In this document: positions 34,939 to 43,853 of the stretch, one piece after another | Numbering within the stretch: the first letter of the stretch is position 1 | Layout: the number at the start of each line of letters is the position of its first letter | Source of the DNA: JBBIWA01 sp037439425 | Lineage (GTDB): Bacteria; Acidobacteriota; Blastocatellia; RBC074 | Assembly: GCA_037439425.1 (NCBI GenBank) | Contig: JBBIWA010000021.1 | Location: forward strand, 1-64,000 | Reading direction: 5' to 3' | Length of the DNA: 64,000 bases | Program-made: the position numbers and the translations under genes | The notes under the pieces: generated by a model | Told to the model about the DNA's origin: nothing | Seen by the model: the letters and a program-made list of their open reading frames with translations, nothing else | The model's database searches: none

Positions 34939-35712
34939 ATGGGTTGTGCAATCACCCTCTCGCCGAAGAGAATTACTCAGCTACTCCTGCTAAGCGCATC
35001 TGGCCTCATCCTTCTAGGGATAGTTGCGGGATATGCCAGAGTTAGCTTGGGCGAGGATTATCTGCACCAGATGCATCTCTTCGGCCTGGCCGAGAAATTC
35101 GATCTGGATGGTGAGCAAAATATTCCCGCCTGGTTCCAGACGGCCCTGCTGCTGCTGTGTTCTATTTTGCTGTGGCTGATCGCTTCGGCCAAGAGACTGG
35201 CGGCTGATGGCTATCTTCGCCATTGGCAGGTGCTGGCACTCATTTTTCTGGGCTTGTCACTGGACGAGGCCGCCAGTTTGCACGAGATGACGGTGGAGCT
35301 GCTGAGAGCTGCGCTTCACACTACTGGCTTTCTCTATTTCGCTTGGGTGATTCTGGGCGCCGCTTTTGTGCTCCTCTTCGGGTTGGCTTATCTGAGATTT
35401 CTATTTCATCTGCCGGCGCGCTACCGAGCGCTGTTTTTCGCCTCTGGCGCGCTTTTCGTGGGCGGAGCGGTAGGGATGGAGATGGTGGATGGAAATTATT
35501 TTGCCGCGCATGGCCAGGACCTGACTTACGCGATGTTAACTGTGGGCGAAGAAGCGCTAGAGATGTCAGGCCTGCTGATCTTCATCCAGGCTCTGTTGAG
35601 GTATCTAGGCGAGCGAGGGGCAGGAGTCAGCATCTCTTTGCGGGAGGGGAAGGCCAGACCGGTGAACAATGTCGTCCCTCTATCAACGGGCAAAAGAGGG
35701 ATTGCCTACTGA
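34939..35712 (+). CDS. Conserved six-helix membrane protein, unknown function
   Basis: 257 residues with six predicted helices. The second loop or helix start carries LALIFLGLSLDEAASLHEM, and a late helix carries TVGEEALEMSGLLIF. The conserved acidic and His residues (DE..SLHE and EEALE) inside or at the edge of helices look like a metal or proton site. The first 10 bases after the WecG-type stop contain AAGGAG, so the gene is in the same operon. I do not know an enzymatic function for it. A membrane enzyme acting on a lipid-linked glycan would fit the context, but that is conjecture. Confidence 0.7.
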   Translation: MGCAITLSPKRITQLLLLSASGLILLGIVAGYARVSLGEDYLHQMHLFGLAEKFDLDGEQNIPAWFQTALLLLCSILLWLIASAKRLAADGYLRHWQVLALIFLGLSLDEAASLHEMTVELLRAALHTTGFLYFAWVILGAAFVLLFGLAYLRFLFHLPARYRALFFASGALFVGGAVGMEMVDGNYFAAHGQDLTYAMLTVGEEALEMSGLLIFIQALLRYLGERGAGVSISLREGKARPVNNVVPLSTGKRGIAY

Positions 35713-35725
35713 AGCAGTCATTGTG

Positions 35726-36901
35726 ATGAGTGTAATACAAGTCAAGGGTATTGAGCGGTGGGCGCTGGAGCAGAGCGAGCGGACGGAAACAGAATGCCTC
35801 ACTGGCGGAGTCGAGATCATAGAGCAACTGGCCGCCGAATGGCGCAGGCTGTGTGAGGAAGGGCCGTGTGATGAGCCGTTTTACCGCCCGGAACTGGTTG
35901 CCGCCTTCGTTCGCGCCTTCGCGTCGGAAAAGAAGCTGCTGGTGGTCACCGCGCGAGCCGGGGGCCGGCTGCGGGCGGTCTTGCCACTCATTCAGGAGCA
36001 GGCCTGGTTTTACGGAGTGCCCATCAGGAAGCTGCGGAGCGCAACCAATCTTCACACCAATCGCTTCGACCTGGTGCATGGTGCAGGCGATGAGGTTGCA
36101 GCTTCAGTGCTGGCTATCTGGCGGCGCCTCAAGCAGACGCCGGGTTGGGAGGTGATCGAAGTAGAAGATGTGCCGCAGCGCGGAGCATTCAATCATTTGC
36201 TCGTAGCCGCCAGTCTCGATGGTTATCCAACGGGACGCTGGGCAGTGGTTCCTACTCCTTACATACCACTGCCGGGGCCTGGCGGCAGTTTGGGAACAGT
36301 GCTCTCGCGCCTGAGTAACAAGTTTCGCTCCAATCTCCGCCGTCGGATGAAGAAGTTGGAGGCGCAAGGAGCGGTGCGTCTCCTGCGCCTGGCTCAAGCT
36401 GATCAAGCAGCACTTGACCGCTTCTATGAACTGGAGCGCGCCGGCTGGAAGGGCAAAGAGGGGACAGCTATCGCCTGCGACGCACAGAGGCGGCAATATT
36501 ACGATGAGATGGCGCGCGCCGCGGCGCAGTTCGGCTACTTCTCACTCTACGCACTCGAATGCGATGGTCGCCCGGTCGCAATCCACTATGGGCTGGCGCA
36601 TCGCGGTCGTTACTACGTGCCCAAACTGACTTACGATGAGAGCTACAAAGATTGCTCACCTGGCCATCTGCTGGTGCATGAGGTACTGCGCGATCTGATT
36701 GAGAAAGGGATGACGGAGTTTGATTTTCTGGGACCGTGGATGGAATGGAAAGGGGAGTGGACTGCGGAGCTGCGTCCGCACGCCAACTGCTATGTCTTTC
36801 GTCGAGGAATAACCGGACGCGCGCTTTGGTCGCTGAAGTTTCAGCTCATGCAGGCAGCGCGTCAGCTAAAGCGCAAGCTCAAGGGCGAGCCAGTCCTTTA
36901 A
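35726..36901 (+). CDS. GNAT/FemAB-like acyltransferase (BcsL/CelD type), copy 1
   Basis: About 391 residues from ATG 35726; ATG 35669 would overlap the previous gene and add 19 residues. Two GNAT-like halves: an N-terminal domain (about 35-165, FYRPELVAAFVRAFA, LLVVTARAGGRLRAVLPLI) and the Acetyltransf_6 domain (about 195-345, with LRRRMKKLEAQGAVRL, YFSLYALECDGRPVAIHYGL and GHLLVHEVLRDLIEKGMTEF). Such enzymes transfer acyl or amino-acyl groups to sugars or polymers. It is divergent from the tandem pair downstream. Location in a glycan cluster suggests N-acylation of an aminosugar. Confidence 0.82.
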   Translation: MSVIQVKGIERWALEQSERTETECLTGGVEIIEQLAAEWRRLCEEGPCDEPFYRPELVAAFVRAFASEKKLLVVTARAGGRLRAVLPLIQEQAWFYGVPIRKLRSATNLHTNRFDLVHGAGDEVAASVLAIWRRLKQTPGWEVIEVEDVPQRGAFNHLLVAASLDGYPTGRWAVVPTPYIPLPGPGGSLGTVLSRLSNKFRSNLRRRMKKLEAQGAVRLLRLAQADQAALDRFYELERAGWKGKEGTAIACDAQRRQYYDEMARAAAQFGYFSLYALECDGRPVAIHYGLAHRGRYYVPKLTYDESYKDCSPGHLLVHEVLRDLIEKGMTEFDFLGPWMEWKGEWTAELRPHANCYVFRRGITGRALWSLKFQLMQAARQLKRKLKGEPVL

Positions 36902-36993
36902 CTATACCCGCCTTGAGCAATAAGCCTCTGTACGAAGAGAGAGCCGGAGAGGTGGAAATCTCCTGGCGGAACTTTGTGGCGGAGTAAAGACCG

Positions 36994-38187
36994 ATGGTAG
37001 CAGAAGCAAAGCAACTCTCTTACCTGCATCTTCAGAGAGAGGGCAATGAAAGGATCTTCGCCCCGGCCGGGCCAACGCTCTGGCCCTGGATGCTGCGGCG
37101 AGGAGCCAGGCAAGCGGAGCTGCCATATCCGCTCAATGAGCCAGGCCTCCGCTACCTTTATTCAACTCGCAACAGCATCTACGCGCTGGCGCAGTTGCTG
37201 AATCTGAGAGGGCAAGAGGTTCTCTTCCCAGCCTACTTCTGCGGAGTAGAAGTGGAGGCTTTGCTGGCGGCGGGCGTGAAGCTGCGCTTCTTTCCGGTGC
37301 ATGCGCGGATGCGCATTGATCCTGAGGAAGTAGCTGCCGCGATCCTACCACAGACGCGCGCCATTTACCTGATCCACTATCTGGGTTTTCCTGGGCCGGT
37401 GGAAGAGATTCAACACCTATGCCGCGAGCGCGGCTTGTTACTGATCGAGGATTGCGCCCTCTCGCTGCTTTCGTGTCTGGGCGGTAGGCCGCTCGGTTCC
37501 TTCGGCGATGCGGCGGCGTTCTGTTTTTACAAGACGGTGCCGGTACCGAACGGCGGCGCTTTACTCCTGCATAATGGCCGGACAGTTGAGCTTGCCGCAG
37601 GCGTTGCTCCATCACTGGCTGCTGTGATTCCCGACGTGGCGCTCTCGCTGTTGCTCAACTTTGAGATGAGGGGTAGTCACCTCAGCCGGATGCTCAGACA
37701 GATAGTGCGTTCGCTGGGCCAGGCTGTGTTGCGTCTCACTGGTTCGGAGCGCGCCACTATGGGCTTACCCCATTTCGATGCTGCGCATCTCGGTCTGGCG
37801 ATGAGCGCTTTGTCCCAGACGGTGCTGAGAGCGCAAGATTTCCCGGCCATCATCGCGCAGCGGCGGCGCAACTACTCTGTTTTGTTTGAGCATCTGCGCG
37901 AGCTGGCGCCGCCTATCTTTGAAGAGCTTCCGCTGGGCGTCTGCCCGCTCTTTTATCCCTTGCAGGTGCAAAACAAGCCGGCAGTGCAAGCCTGGCTTCA
38001 GGCGCGTGGAGTAGAGACGGTGGATTTCTGGCGCTGGGGACATCGGCTGGTGAGGCCAGGCGCGTTTCCTGAAGTTGATGAACTGCGGCGAACGATTCTC
38101 TGGCTGCCGTGCCATCAGGACTTGACCACGGCGGCGGTTGAACGGATGGCAATGATAGTGCGCGAAGTCGTGAGGTTAGTCGGATGA
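36994..38187 (+). CDS. DegT/DnrJ/EryC1/StrS-type PLP-dependent aminotransferase
   Basis: 397 residues. Fold-type I features: YLYSTRNSIYALAQLLNLRG (cofactor phosphate site), VLFPAYFCGVEVEALLAAG, the Asp that contacts the pyridine nitrogen in LLLIEDCALSLLS, and the Schiff-base lysine in FCFYKTVPVPNGGAL near residue 179. Family members form aminosugars from keto-sugars. Here S/H-rich motifs are replaced by YKTVPVPNGG, so the enzyme is a divergent member whose substrate cannot be read. Its stop overlaps the next start (ATGA), coupling it to an acyltransferase, which fits an amination-then-acylation pair. Confidence 0.85.
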   Translation: MVAEAKQLSYLHLQREGNERIFAPAGPTLWPWMLRRGARQAELPYPLNEPGLRYLYSTRNSIYALAQLLNLRGQEVLFPAYFCGVEVEALLAAGVKLRFFPVHARMRIDPEEVAAAILPQTRAIYLIHYLGFPGPVEEIQHLCRERGLLLIEDCALSLLSCLGGRPLGSFGDAAAFCFYKTVPVPNGGALLLHNGRTVELAAGVAPSLAAVIPDVALSLLLNFEMRGSHLSRMLRQIVRSLGQAVLRLTGSERATMGLPHFDAAHLGLAMSALSQTVLRAQDFPAIIAQRRRNYSVLFEHLRELAPPIFEELPLGVCPLFYPLQVQNKPAVQAWLQARGVETVDFWRWGHRLVRPGAFPEVDELRRTILWLPCHQDLTTAAVERMAMIVREVVRLVG

Positions 38188-39419
38188 ACACTTTGAAGAT
38201 CGAACAGCTACGCGGCGCTCAAGCACTACCAGCATTGCGCGAGCAGTGGCAGGCGCTGTTTTGCTTGACCAAAGCTACACCCTTCCTCTCGTGGGAATGG
38301 ATGAGCGCCTGGCAGCGGTGGTTTGGCCACCATGGTACACCGCGCCTGCTGTGCGTTCGCGAGGGCAGCGCGCTGGTGGGATTGCTGCCCCTTTATGAGG
38401 GGGAAGGGCCAAGGAGTGTGCGGCGGCTCTCCTTCCTCGGCGAAGATTACGTAGGAGCTGATTATCTGGACGCGCTGGCGCTGCCAGGGCGGGAGCGAGA
38501 AGTGGCCGATGCGCTGTTTCGGCATCTGGCAAAAGATGATTCATTTGATCTCCTCGAGCTCAAAGGGCTGGCCGAAGATTCTTTCAGTCTCGCATCCCTC
38601 ATCCGGCATTTCGGCGCTGAAGCAAAGTTTGGGTATCAACAAAGGCTGCGCGATATTTGCCCGAAGCTGGTGCTTCGAGATGACTGGGATGAGGTGCTCT
38701 CTCGCAGCAAGCGAGCGGACAATTATCGGCGCCGTTTGCGCCAGCTGCGCGCACTTACGGGACTGGAGCGACGCGTCATTACTGAGCCGGAGCTGGCAGC
38801 AGAGGCTTTTGATCGGTTTCTCGCTCTGCACGAGAGACGCTGGGCGGCGCAAGGTGGGTCCGAGGCGATGTGGCATCCTGCGGTCAAAGGATTTCATCGT
38901 GATGTGGTGGTGCGGCTGGCTCGCCTCGGACTGCTGCGCTTTGAGGAATTGTGGGTTGAGGGGGCCTGCCGGGCCTCGATCTACGGCTTTGATGACGGCC
39001 ATCGTTTCTGTTTCTACCAGACCGGTTATGATCCATCGTGGTCCAGGCACAGTGTCGGGCTCGTTTGCCTGGGGCTGTCGATAGAAGATGCCGTGAAGCG
39101 CGGGGTGAAGTTTTATAACTTTCTGCGTGGCACTGAGAGATACAAGTTTGACTGGGCGAACGACACGCGTAACACAATGGCCGTGCGGGTGACCAATGGC
39201 TGTCTGCCCGTGAGGTGGCTGATCGCGCGTGAGCATATCGTGATGGCGGTGCAGGAGGTGGCGCAAGCTGTGTTGCCAGAGCAGGTGGTCAAGCTGCTGC
39301 GCCGTAAGCGCCGGGCCTGGATAGCAAGGCGAATGAGTAGCATTGAGCCAGAGAGCGCGGCAAAAGATTCGTCCCTGCTTTCAGCCCCTCACTCAGCAAT
39401 TCCTCAGCAGGTTGAGTGA
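38184..39419 (+). CDS. GNAT/FemAB-like acyltransferase (BcsL/CelD type), copy 2
   Basis: 411 residues. The N-terminal half (about 10-165) contains TPFLSWEWMSAWQRWFG and VRRLSFLGEDYVGADYLDAL. The C-terminal Acetyltransf_6 part (about 180-345) has NYRRRLRQLRAL, HERRWAAQGGSEAM, GACRASIYGFDDGHRFCFYQ and FYNFLRGTERYKFDWAND. Translationally coupled to the PLP enzyme upstream (ATGA). The next gene is a clear tandem paralogue, with the same landmarks at the same spacing. Role inferred: N-acylation of the aminosugar made by its neighbour. Confidence 0.85.
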   Translation: MNTLKIEQLRGAQALPALREQWQALFCLTKATPFLSWEWMSAWQRWFGHHGTPRLLCVREGSALVGLLPLYEGEGPRSVRRLSFLGEDYVGADYLDALALPGREREVADALFRHLAKDDSFDLLELKGLAEDSFSLASLIRHFGAEAKFGYQQRLRDICPKLVLRDDWDEVLSRSKRADNYRRRLRQLRALTGLERRVITEPELAAEAFDRFLALHERRWAAQGGSEAMWHPAVKGFHRDVVVRLARLGLLRFEELWVEGACRASIYGFDDGHRFCFYQTGYDPSWSRHSVGLVCLGLSIEDAVKRGVKFYNFLRGTERYKFDWANDTRNTMAVRVTNGCLPVRWLIAREHIVMAVQEVAQAVLPEQVVKLLRRKRRAWIARRMSSIEPESAAKDSSLLSAPHSAIPQQVE

Positions 39420-39523
39420 GGGAAATATGATCGCGAAGTTATCAAGTAGCGACAGGCTTTCTTGAGCATACAGCCCCAAGTCAGGTCGCCGTGTCAGATG
39501 ACGCCCCTAGCGCAGGAGGTCAC

Positions 39524-40813
39524 GTGAGCAAACTGAGGGTTGAAGAGATTCAAGGCATTGAAGCATTGCAGGCGCTGCGCGATGAGTGGCAAGTACTCTT
39601 CAGTGCAGCTCAAGCAGTTCCTTTTCTTTCGTGGGAATGGATGATCACCTGGCAGGAATGGTTTGGACAAGAGCGCACACCACGTCTGGTTTGTGCTCGT
39701 GAAGGGGAGAGGTTAATCGGCTTATTGCCGCTGTGCCAACAGGAGCGTCGCTTAGGCCCCTTCACAGTACGCTGCCTTTCCTTCCTCGGCGAGGAATACG
39801 TGGGCGCGGATTATTTGGACGTGCTCGCGCTGCCGGGGCGTGAACAAGAAGCAGCCACGGAGATCTTCAAACACCTGGCTCAGAGCGCTTCTTTCGACCT
39901 TCTCAGCCTCGAAGGCCTTGCCGCCTCCTCGCCCAGTCTGCCCATCCTCGTCTGGCAATTTGGAACAGATGCCCGGTTTCAGTATCAACTTACGCCGCGT
40001 GATCTCTGCCCGCAGGTAAGAGTCACAGGAACGTGGGAGGAGGTAGTGCAGCAAAGCCGGCGCCCGCATAGTTTTAATAAGCTGATCCGGCGGTTGCGCA
40101 AGATCGCAGGCTTCGACTATCGCACCATCACCACTGCTGCGGAGGCGGGCGCAGCCTTTGAGCGGTTTCTTTCTTTGCACCAACAGGCCTGGCAGGCTCA
40201 GGGTGGTTCTGATGCTATGGGACATGCGGCGCTTCAAGGATTCCACCGCGATCTGGTGCTGAGAATGGCACGGGCAGGCTTGCTTCGTTTTGAGGAATTG
40301 TGGATTGAAGGAGCTTGCCGCGCGTCGAACTATGCCTTCAGTTCGGGCCGCAGGTATTACCTGTATCAGGGCGGTTACGACCCTGGATGGGCTAAACAGA
40401 GTGTCGGGCTAGCTCTGGATGGTCTCTCTCTGGAAGATGCGATCAATCGAGGCGTGAGCGTCTGCGACTTTCTCCGTGGCGCCGAGACTTACAAATTCAC
40501 CTGGGCCAACGAAACCCACCATACGGTGACGGTACGCGTAGCCAATCATCGCTTGCCGGTCAAGTTGCTGCTCGCAGGCGAGCAGTTGACCATAGCCGTC
40601 AGGCTGGCGGTCCAGGCGATCTTGCAGGCTCTCTGCTCTGAACAAATGGTAAAGAAGGCCCGCCAATTGTGTCGCGCCAGAGATCGCAAGCAGAAGTTCA
40701 ACTCGGTAGCTCACCGTCCGCTCACCAGAGAAGCTGTCTTAGATCGGGCTTTAGAGCCGGCCACTTCATTGCCGTCTTTGCTGCCCACTTCATCCAATGA
40801 ACCGAGGGCGTGA
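39524..40813 (+). CDS. GNAT/FemAB-like acyltransferase (BcsL/CelD type), copy 3
   Basis: 429 residues from GTG 39524, which follows AGGAGG by four bases; GTG 39491 is in frame but has no such site. It repeats the landmarks of copy 2 (VPFLSWEWMITWQEWFG, VRCLSFLGEEYVGADYLDVL, FHRDLVLRMARAGLLRFEEL, FLRGAETYKFTWANE), so the two arose by tandem duplication. The C-terminal 50 residues are unrelated between copies. It ends in TGATG overlapping the next start. The duplication suggests two acceptors or two acyl donors, or redundancy; sequence does not decide. Confidence 0.85.
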   Translation: MSKLRVEEIQGIEALQALRDEWQVLFSAAQAVPFLSWEWMITWQEWFGQERTPRLVCAREGERLIGLLPLCQQERRLGPFTVRCLSFLGEEYVGADYLDVLALPGREQEAATEIFKHLAQSASFDLLSLEGLAASSPSLPILVWQFGTDARFQYQLTPRDLCPQVRVTGTWEEVVQQSRRPHSFNKLIRRLRKIAGFDYRTITTAAEAGAAFERFLSLHQQAWQAQGGSDAMGHAALQGFHRDLVLRMARAGLLRFEELWIEGACRASNYAFSSGRRYYLYQGGYDPGWAKQSVGLALDGLSLEDAINRGVSVCDFLRGAETYKFTWANETHHTVTVRVANHRLPVKLLLAGEQLTIAVRLAVQAILQALCSEQMVKKARQLCRARDRKQKFNSVAHRPLTREAVLDRALEPATSLPSLLPTSSNEPRA

Positions 40814-41790
40814 TGTCTTCTTTGTCGGTAGTGGTCATCAGCAAAAATGAAGAATCCTACATTGCCAGATGTCTTCAGTCGGTGCTGGCAGCGGCTGAAG
40901 AGATTGGCGGCGCAGAGATCGTCGTGGTTGATTCAGCCTCGACCGATCGCACAGTTGAGATAGCGCGCTCCTATGGGGTTCGGGTTCTTTCACTCAAACC
41001 AGAATGGGAGCTCTCACCTGCCGCAGGACGCTATGTTGGCTTTCATCATTCCAGTGGCGAGCTGGTGATGTTCGTGGACGCTGACACGGTGATTGATCGT
41101 AAGTGGCTGCAGGCAGCGAGGCAATATTTCGCGCGGCCGGAGATCGCTGGGGTCGCAGGCTACCTCGATGACGTGGATGAAGACGGCCAGCTTCTTCCTT
41201 ATGTCGGCCATCGCAGTGCAGAAGTGTGCGCGGTTGATCGCTTGCGCGGCATTGCGCTATATCGGCGCGCGGCGATGGAGCGGGCAGGAACCTTCAATCC
41301 GTACTTGATCACAGAAGAAGAAGCAGAGTTGGGCTTCCGGTTGCGGCGGCACGGCTTTCGTCTGCTGCAAGTGCCGCATCCGATGGGCTGTCATTTACGC
41401 GGAACGACTGCACACACTGGGCTGCTGCGAGCCTGGCGACTGGGCCGTTTCAAAGGTGATAGCCTGACTTTGCGCTACGGCTGGCGTGCAGGAAAGAGTT
41501 GGCGATTTTGTTTTGATTTAATGCGACCCACGCTTGCCTTTCTGGCAGTTTGTTCGCTGGTGGTGGCTGGGCTAGGATTGTTTCTGGCAGACTATGAGCA
41601 ACTCGGGATCATAATGTTGCTGCTGTTTTTGGGATTGATGGTGGCCGTCGCAATCAAAAGGCGCAGCCTCTTAGGGCCTTTCACCTATGTAGCCACTCAC
41701 CTGCTGATTCTCTCCGGGCTGATTATCGGGGTGCTTACTACTACCGTCAAAGACCCTCAATCTTATCCGCTCGATGTGATCTCTCACTGA
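40813..41790 (+). CDS. Glycosyltransferase family 2 with C-terminal membrane helices
   Basis: 325 residues. GT-A domain (about 1-225): LSVVVISKNEESYIARCLQS, IVVVDSASTDRTVEIA, the metal-binding DxD in MFVDADTVID, and the acceptor-side TEEEAELGFRLRRHGF. Three C-terminal helices (about 240-315) anchor it to the inner membrane. The start overlaps the previous stop (TGATG); GTG 40810 is also possible. It closes the glycan cluster: the next 175 bases hold no gene, and the following gene concerns tRNA quality control. Confidence 0.9.
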   Translation: MSSLSVVVISKNEESYIARCLQSVLAAAEEIGGAEIVVVDSASTDRTVEIARSYGVRVLSLKPEWELSPAAGRYVGFHHSSGELVMFVDADTVIDRKWLQAARQYFARPEIAGVAGYLDDVDEDGQLLPYVGHRSAEVCAVDRLRGIALYRRAAMERAGTFNPYLITEEEAELGFRLRRHGFRLLQVPHPMGCHLRGTTAHTGLLRAWRLGRFKGDSLTLRYGWRAGKSWRFCFDLMRPTLAFLAVCSLVVAGLGLFLADYEQLGIIMLLLFLGLMVAVAIKRRSLLGPFTYVATHLLILSGLIIGVLTTTVKDPQSYPLDVISH

Positions 41791-41965
41791 TGAAAGACCA
41801 GGCCTTTCATGGGAGCGATGGTTCGAGCTTGGTGACGCGATCTTCGAGCAATGCTGCCAATGTCCGCTCCCAGATCGGGCAGGTCATAACTCCTGGCTGT
41901 GAGCGCAGGCGACAGTTACAACTAGCCCTTACTCCCTCGCTCAAACTTAGCTAAAATGCCTGATT

Positions 41966-43249
41966 ATGACGCTCAAACTCTACTGGGACGATTCTCACCT
42001 GACCCGATTCAACGCTCGTGTGACTGAGTCATCAGTGCAAAACGGCCGCTACGTCATTGTGCTTGATCAAACGGCATTTTATCCGGCTGGCGGCGGGCAA
42101 CCGGCTGATGTGGGATCTATCGGCTCGGCGCGGGTGATAGATGTCTGGGAAGCAGAAGATGGCCGGATTCTTCACTGCCTGGAACAGGCTCCATCCTTCG
42201 CCGTGGGGGATGAAGTGTCGTGTGAGGTTGATTGGGCTCGCCGCCGTGAGATGTTGCAGCAGCACACAGGGCAACACATTCTCTCTCAGGCTTTCTTTCA
42301 ACTCTTCGGCGCGGAGACTCGCGGCTTTCGCATCACGGGACGCGCCGCCGAGATTGATCTCACACTTGCAGCCAATCCTGACGAGATGCAGCGTGCCATC
42401 GAACGCGCCGAGGAGCTGGCCAATGCGGTGGTCTTCGATGATCGTGAGGTGCGCATTCATATGGTGACGCCGGAAGAGGCATCGCGCTTGCCGCTGCGCA
42501 AAGAGAGCTTCATCACCGACTGCGTGCGCGTGGTCGAGATCGCCGACTTCGACTTCTCGCCCTGCGGCGGGACGCACGCGCAGCGCACGGGTGAGGTGGG
42601 CTTGATCGCTGTGCGCGGCTGGGAACGCGCTAAACGAATGACGCGAATTGAATTTGTCTGTGGCGTGCGCGCACTGGGTGATTATCGCGCTGCCAATCGG
42701 ACGGCAGAGGCCATCGCACGGCGCCTCAGTGTCGCGCGCGATGAGGCGGAGCAGTCAGTCGCGCGCCTGGTCGAAGAAAACAGGCAGTTGCAGCGCCGCA
42801 TGCGCGCGCTGGCCGAACTGGCTGTTCAAGCCGAAGCGCAGGAATTGCTCGCGGCTGCCGAGGTTATCAATGGCTTGCGCGTTGTCTGGCGGGTCTTCGA
42901 AGAGCGAGATTTCGATGAAGTGAAATTGCTGGCTCATAGACTGGCAGCGAGTGACTCGACCGTCGCCTTGCTTGCGACTCGCCAGCGAGAGATGGCGCGG
43001 CTGGTCTTTGCGCGTTCAGCGGACCTGACTCTTGATATGAATCTCTTGCTTGGCGCGGCGTGCGCGCATCTAGGTGGGCGTGGCGGAGGCAAGCCGGATT
43101 TTGCGCAGGGCGGGGGAGCGCACCTGACTGAATTAGAGCGAGTGATGGCGGATGCGGTGGCCGAGCTGAGATCAGCAGGCACAAAATCTCCTGGTGCGAA
43201 CACTCTCCGTCAAGGAGAAATTATTGACCAGCCTCCCCCACGGGCTTAG
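41966..43249 (+). CDS. Alanyl-tRNA editing protein, AlaX type with DHHA1 domain
   Basis: 427 residues. Free-standing homologue of the editing half of alanyl-tRNA synthetase; it deacylates mischarged Ser- or Gly-tRNA(Ala) in the cytoplasm. The N-terminal beta-barrel has FYPAGGGQPADVG. The catalytic zinc motifs are HTGQH near residue 99 and CGGTH near 198. The C-terminal DHHA1 domain ends GGRGGGKPDFAQGGGAH. A coiled-coil segment (about 245-285) links them, as in AlaX-L forms. It has its own TAAAAT-like -10 box just before ATG 41966. Not part of the glycan cluster. Confidence 0.92.
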   Translation: MTLKLYWDDSHLTRFNARVTESSVQNGRYVIVLDQTAFYPAGGGQPADVGSIGSARVIDVWEAEDGRILHCLEQAPSFAVGDEVSCEVDWARRREMLQQHTGQHILSQAFFQLFGAETRGFRITGRAAEIDLTLAANPDEMQRAIERAEELANAVVFDDREVRIHMVTPEEASRLPLRKESFITDCVRVVEIADFDFSPCGGTHAQRTGEVGLIAVRGWERAKRMTRIEFVCGVRALGDYRAANRTAEAIARRLSVARDEAEQSVARLVEENRQLQRRMRALAELAVQAEAQELLAAAEVINGLRVVWRVFEERDFDEVKLLAHRLAASDSTVALLATRQREMARLVFARSADLTLDMNLLLGAACAHLGGRGGGKPDFAQGGGAHLTELERVMADAVAELRSAGTKSPGANTLRQGEIIDQPPPRA

Positions 43250-43392
43250 GATGTGTTCGCCCACCAGGAGGTGAGCCCAAAAGACAAAACGTTTCCGCCT
43301 CAGCTTCCGAAAATTCCTTCCTCATTGTCATCCCTGGAACCATTGATCAAACTGAGATTGCGTAGATTCTACAAGTGAAGAAGGAGTCTCTT

Positions 43393-43449
43393 ATGTTCAC
43401 AAGTTTTCATCGCCGGCTGCTGGTTGTCATTCTAAATAGCTTCCCATGA
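43393..43449 (+). pseudogene. 5' end of a secreted-protein gene cut by an IS remnant
   Basis: AAGGAG (43381-43386) is six bases before ATG 43393. The product starts MFTSFHRRLLVVILN, a typical beginning of a signal peptide, then runs into the IS630-like terminal repeat at about 43433 and stops at 43447. No continuation was recognised past 43793. Confidence 0.45.
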
Positions 43450-43793
43450 ATTTTGAACCAAGCTGCGCGCGAATACCCGGATGCTCAAACCATCCATGTG
43501 AATCGTGGACAACTTCAAGACCCATACCGGCCAGCAGACGACGCTTCAGCAGTTGGGCGGGCAGATCAGCTTACATCTCCTCCCGCTCTATAGCCCCGAT
43601 GACAACCCCATCGAACGGTTCTGGAGAGATTTCTATAACGATGTCACACGCAACCAGCGGTACAAGACGATGCACTGGCTCAGGTGGGCCGCAGAACGCT
43701 ACCTCCAGGAGCATAACCGCAAGATCGCTCAACCGGCCAGTATCCAGAAGGCAGCCTGAGGGTCTTGTTCAAATTTCATGAAAACCTATTTGG
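43433..43793 (+). mobile_element. IS630-family remnant with both terminal inverted repeats (internally deleted)
   Basis: The left end AAATAGCTTCCCATGAATTT (from 43434) and the right end, read in reverse, AAATAGGTTTTCATGAAATT (to about 43791), match over about 28 bases including GAACAAG. Between them only the last third of a transposase remains, so most of the element was lost by internal deletion. Confidence 0.75.
43462..43759 (+). pseudogene. IS630-family DDE transposase, C-terminal fragment with frameshift
   Basis: The first piece (from 43462) reads AREYPDAQTIHV. One extra base near 43500 (GTGAATCGTGGAC in place of GTGATCGTGGAC) shifts the frame. The second piece reads IVDNFKTHTG, then LLPLYSPDDNPIERFWRDF, with the second Asp and the final Glu of the DDE triad and the YSPxxNPIE signature of IS630/Tc1-like enzymes. 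The first Asp and everything before it are gone. It cannot encode an active enzyme, but could be mobilised in trans because both ends persist. Confidence 0.88.
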
Positions 43794-43798
43794 CAGAA

Positions 43799-43822
43799 AG
43801 GGCGATGGCTAACCATCGCCCT
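43799..43822 (-). terminator. Hairpin, probable terminator of the glycine-zipper gene
   Basis: AGGGCGATGG CTAA CCATCGCCCT is a perfect 10-bp stem with a 4-base loop. On the - strand it lies 32 bases after the glycine-zipper stop and is followed by TTTCT, a weak U-tract. Confidence 0.55.
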
Positions 43823-43853
43823 ACTCTTCGAGATTTTCACTGATCGCTTAGTA

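Noticed and set aside
38541..39266. 241-codon frame antisense to acyltransferase copy 2
   Set aside because: Shadow frame; the sense protein has a clear paralogue in the next gene.
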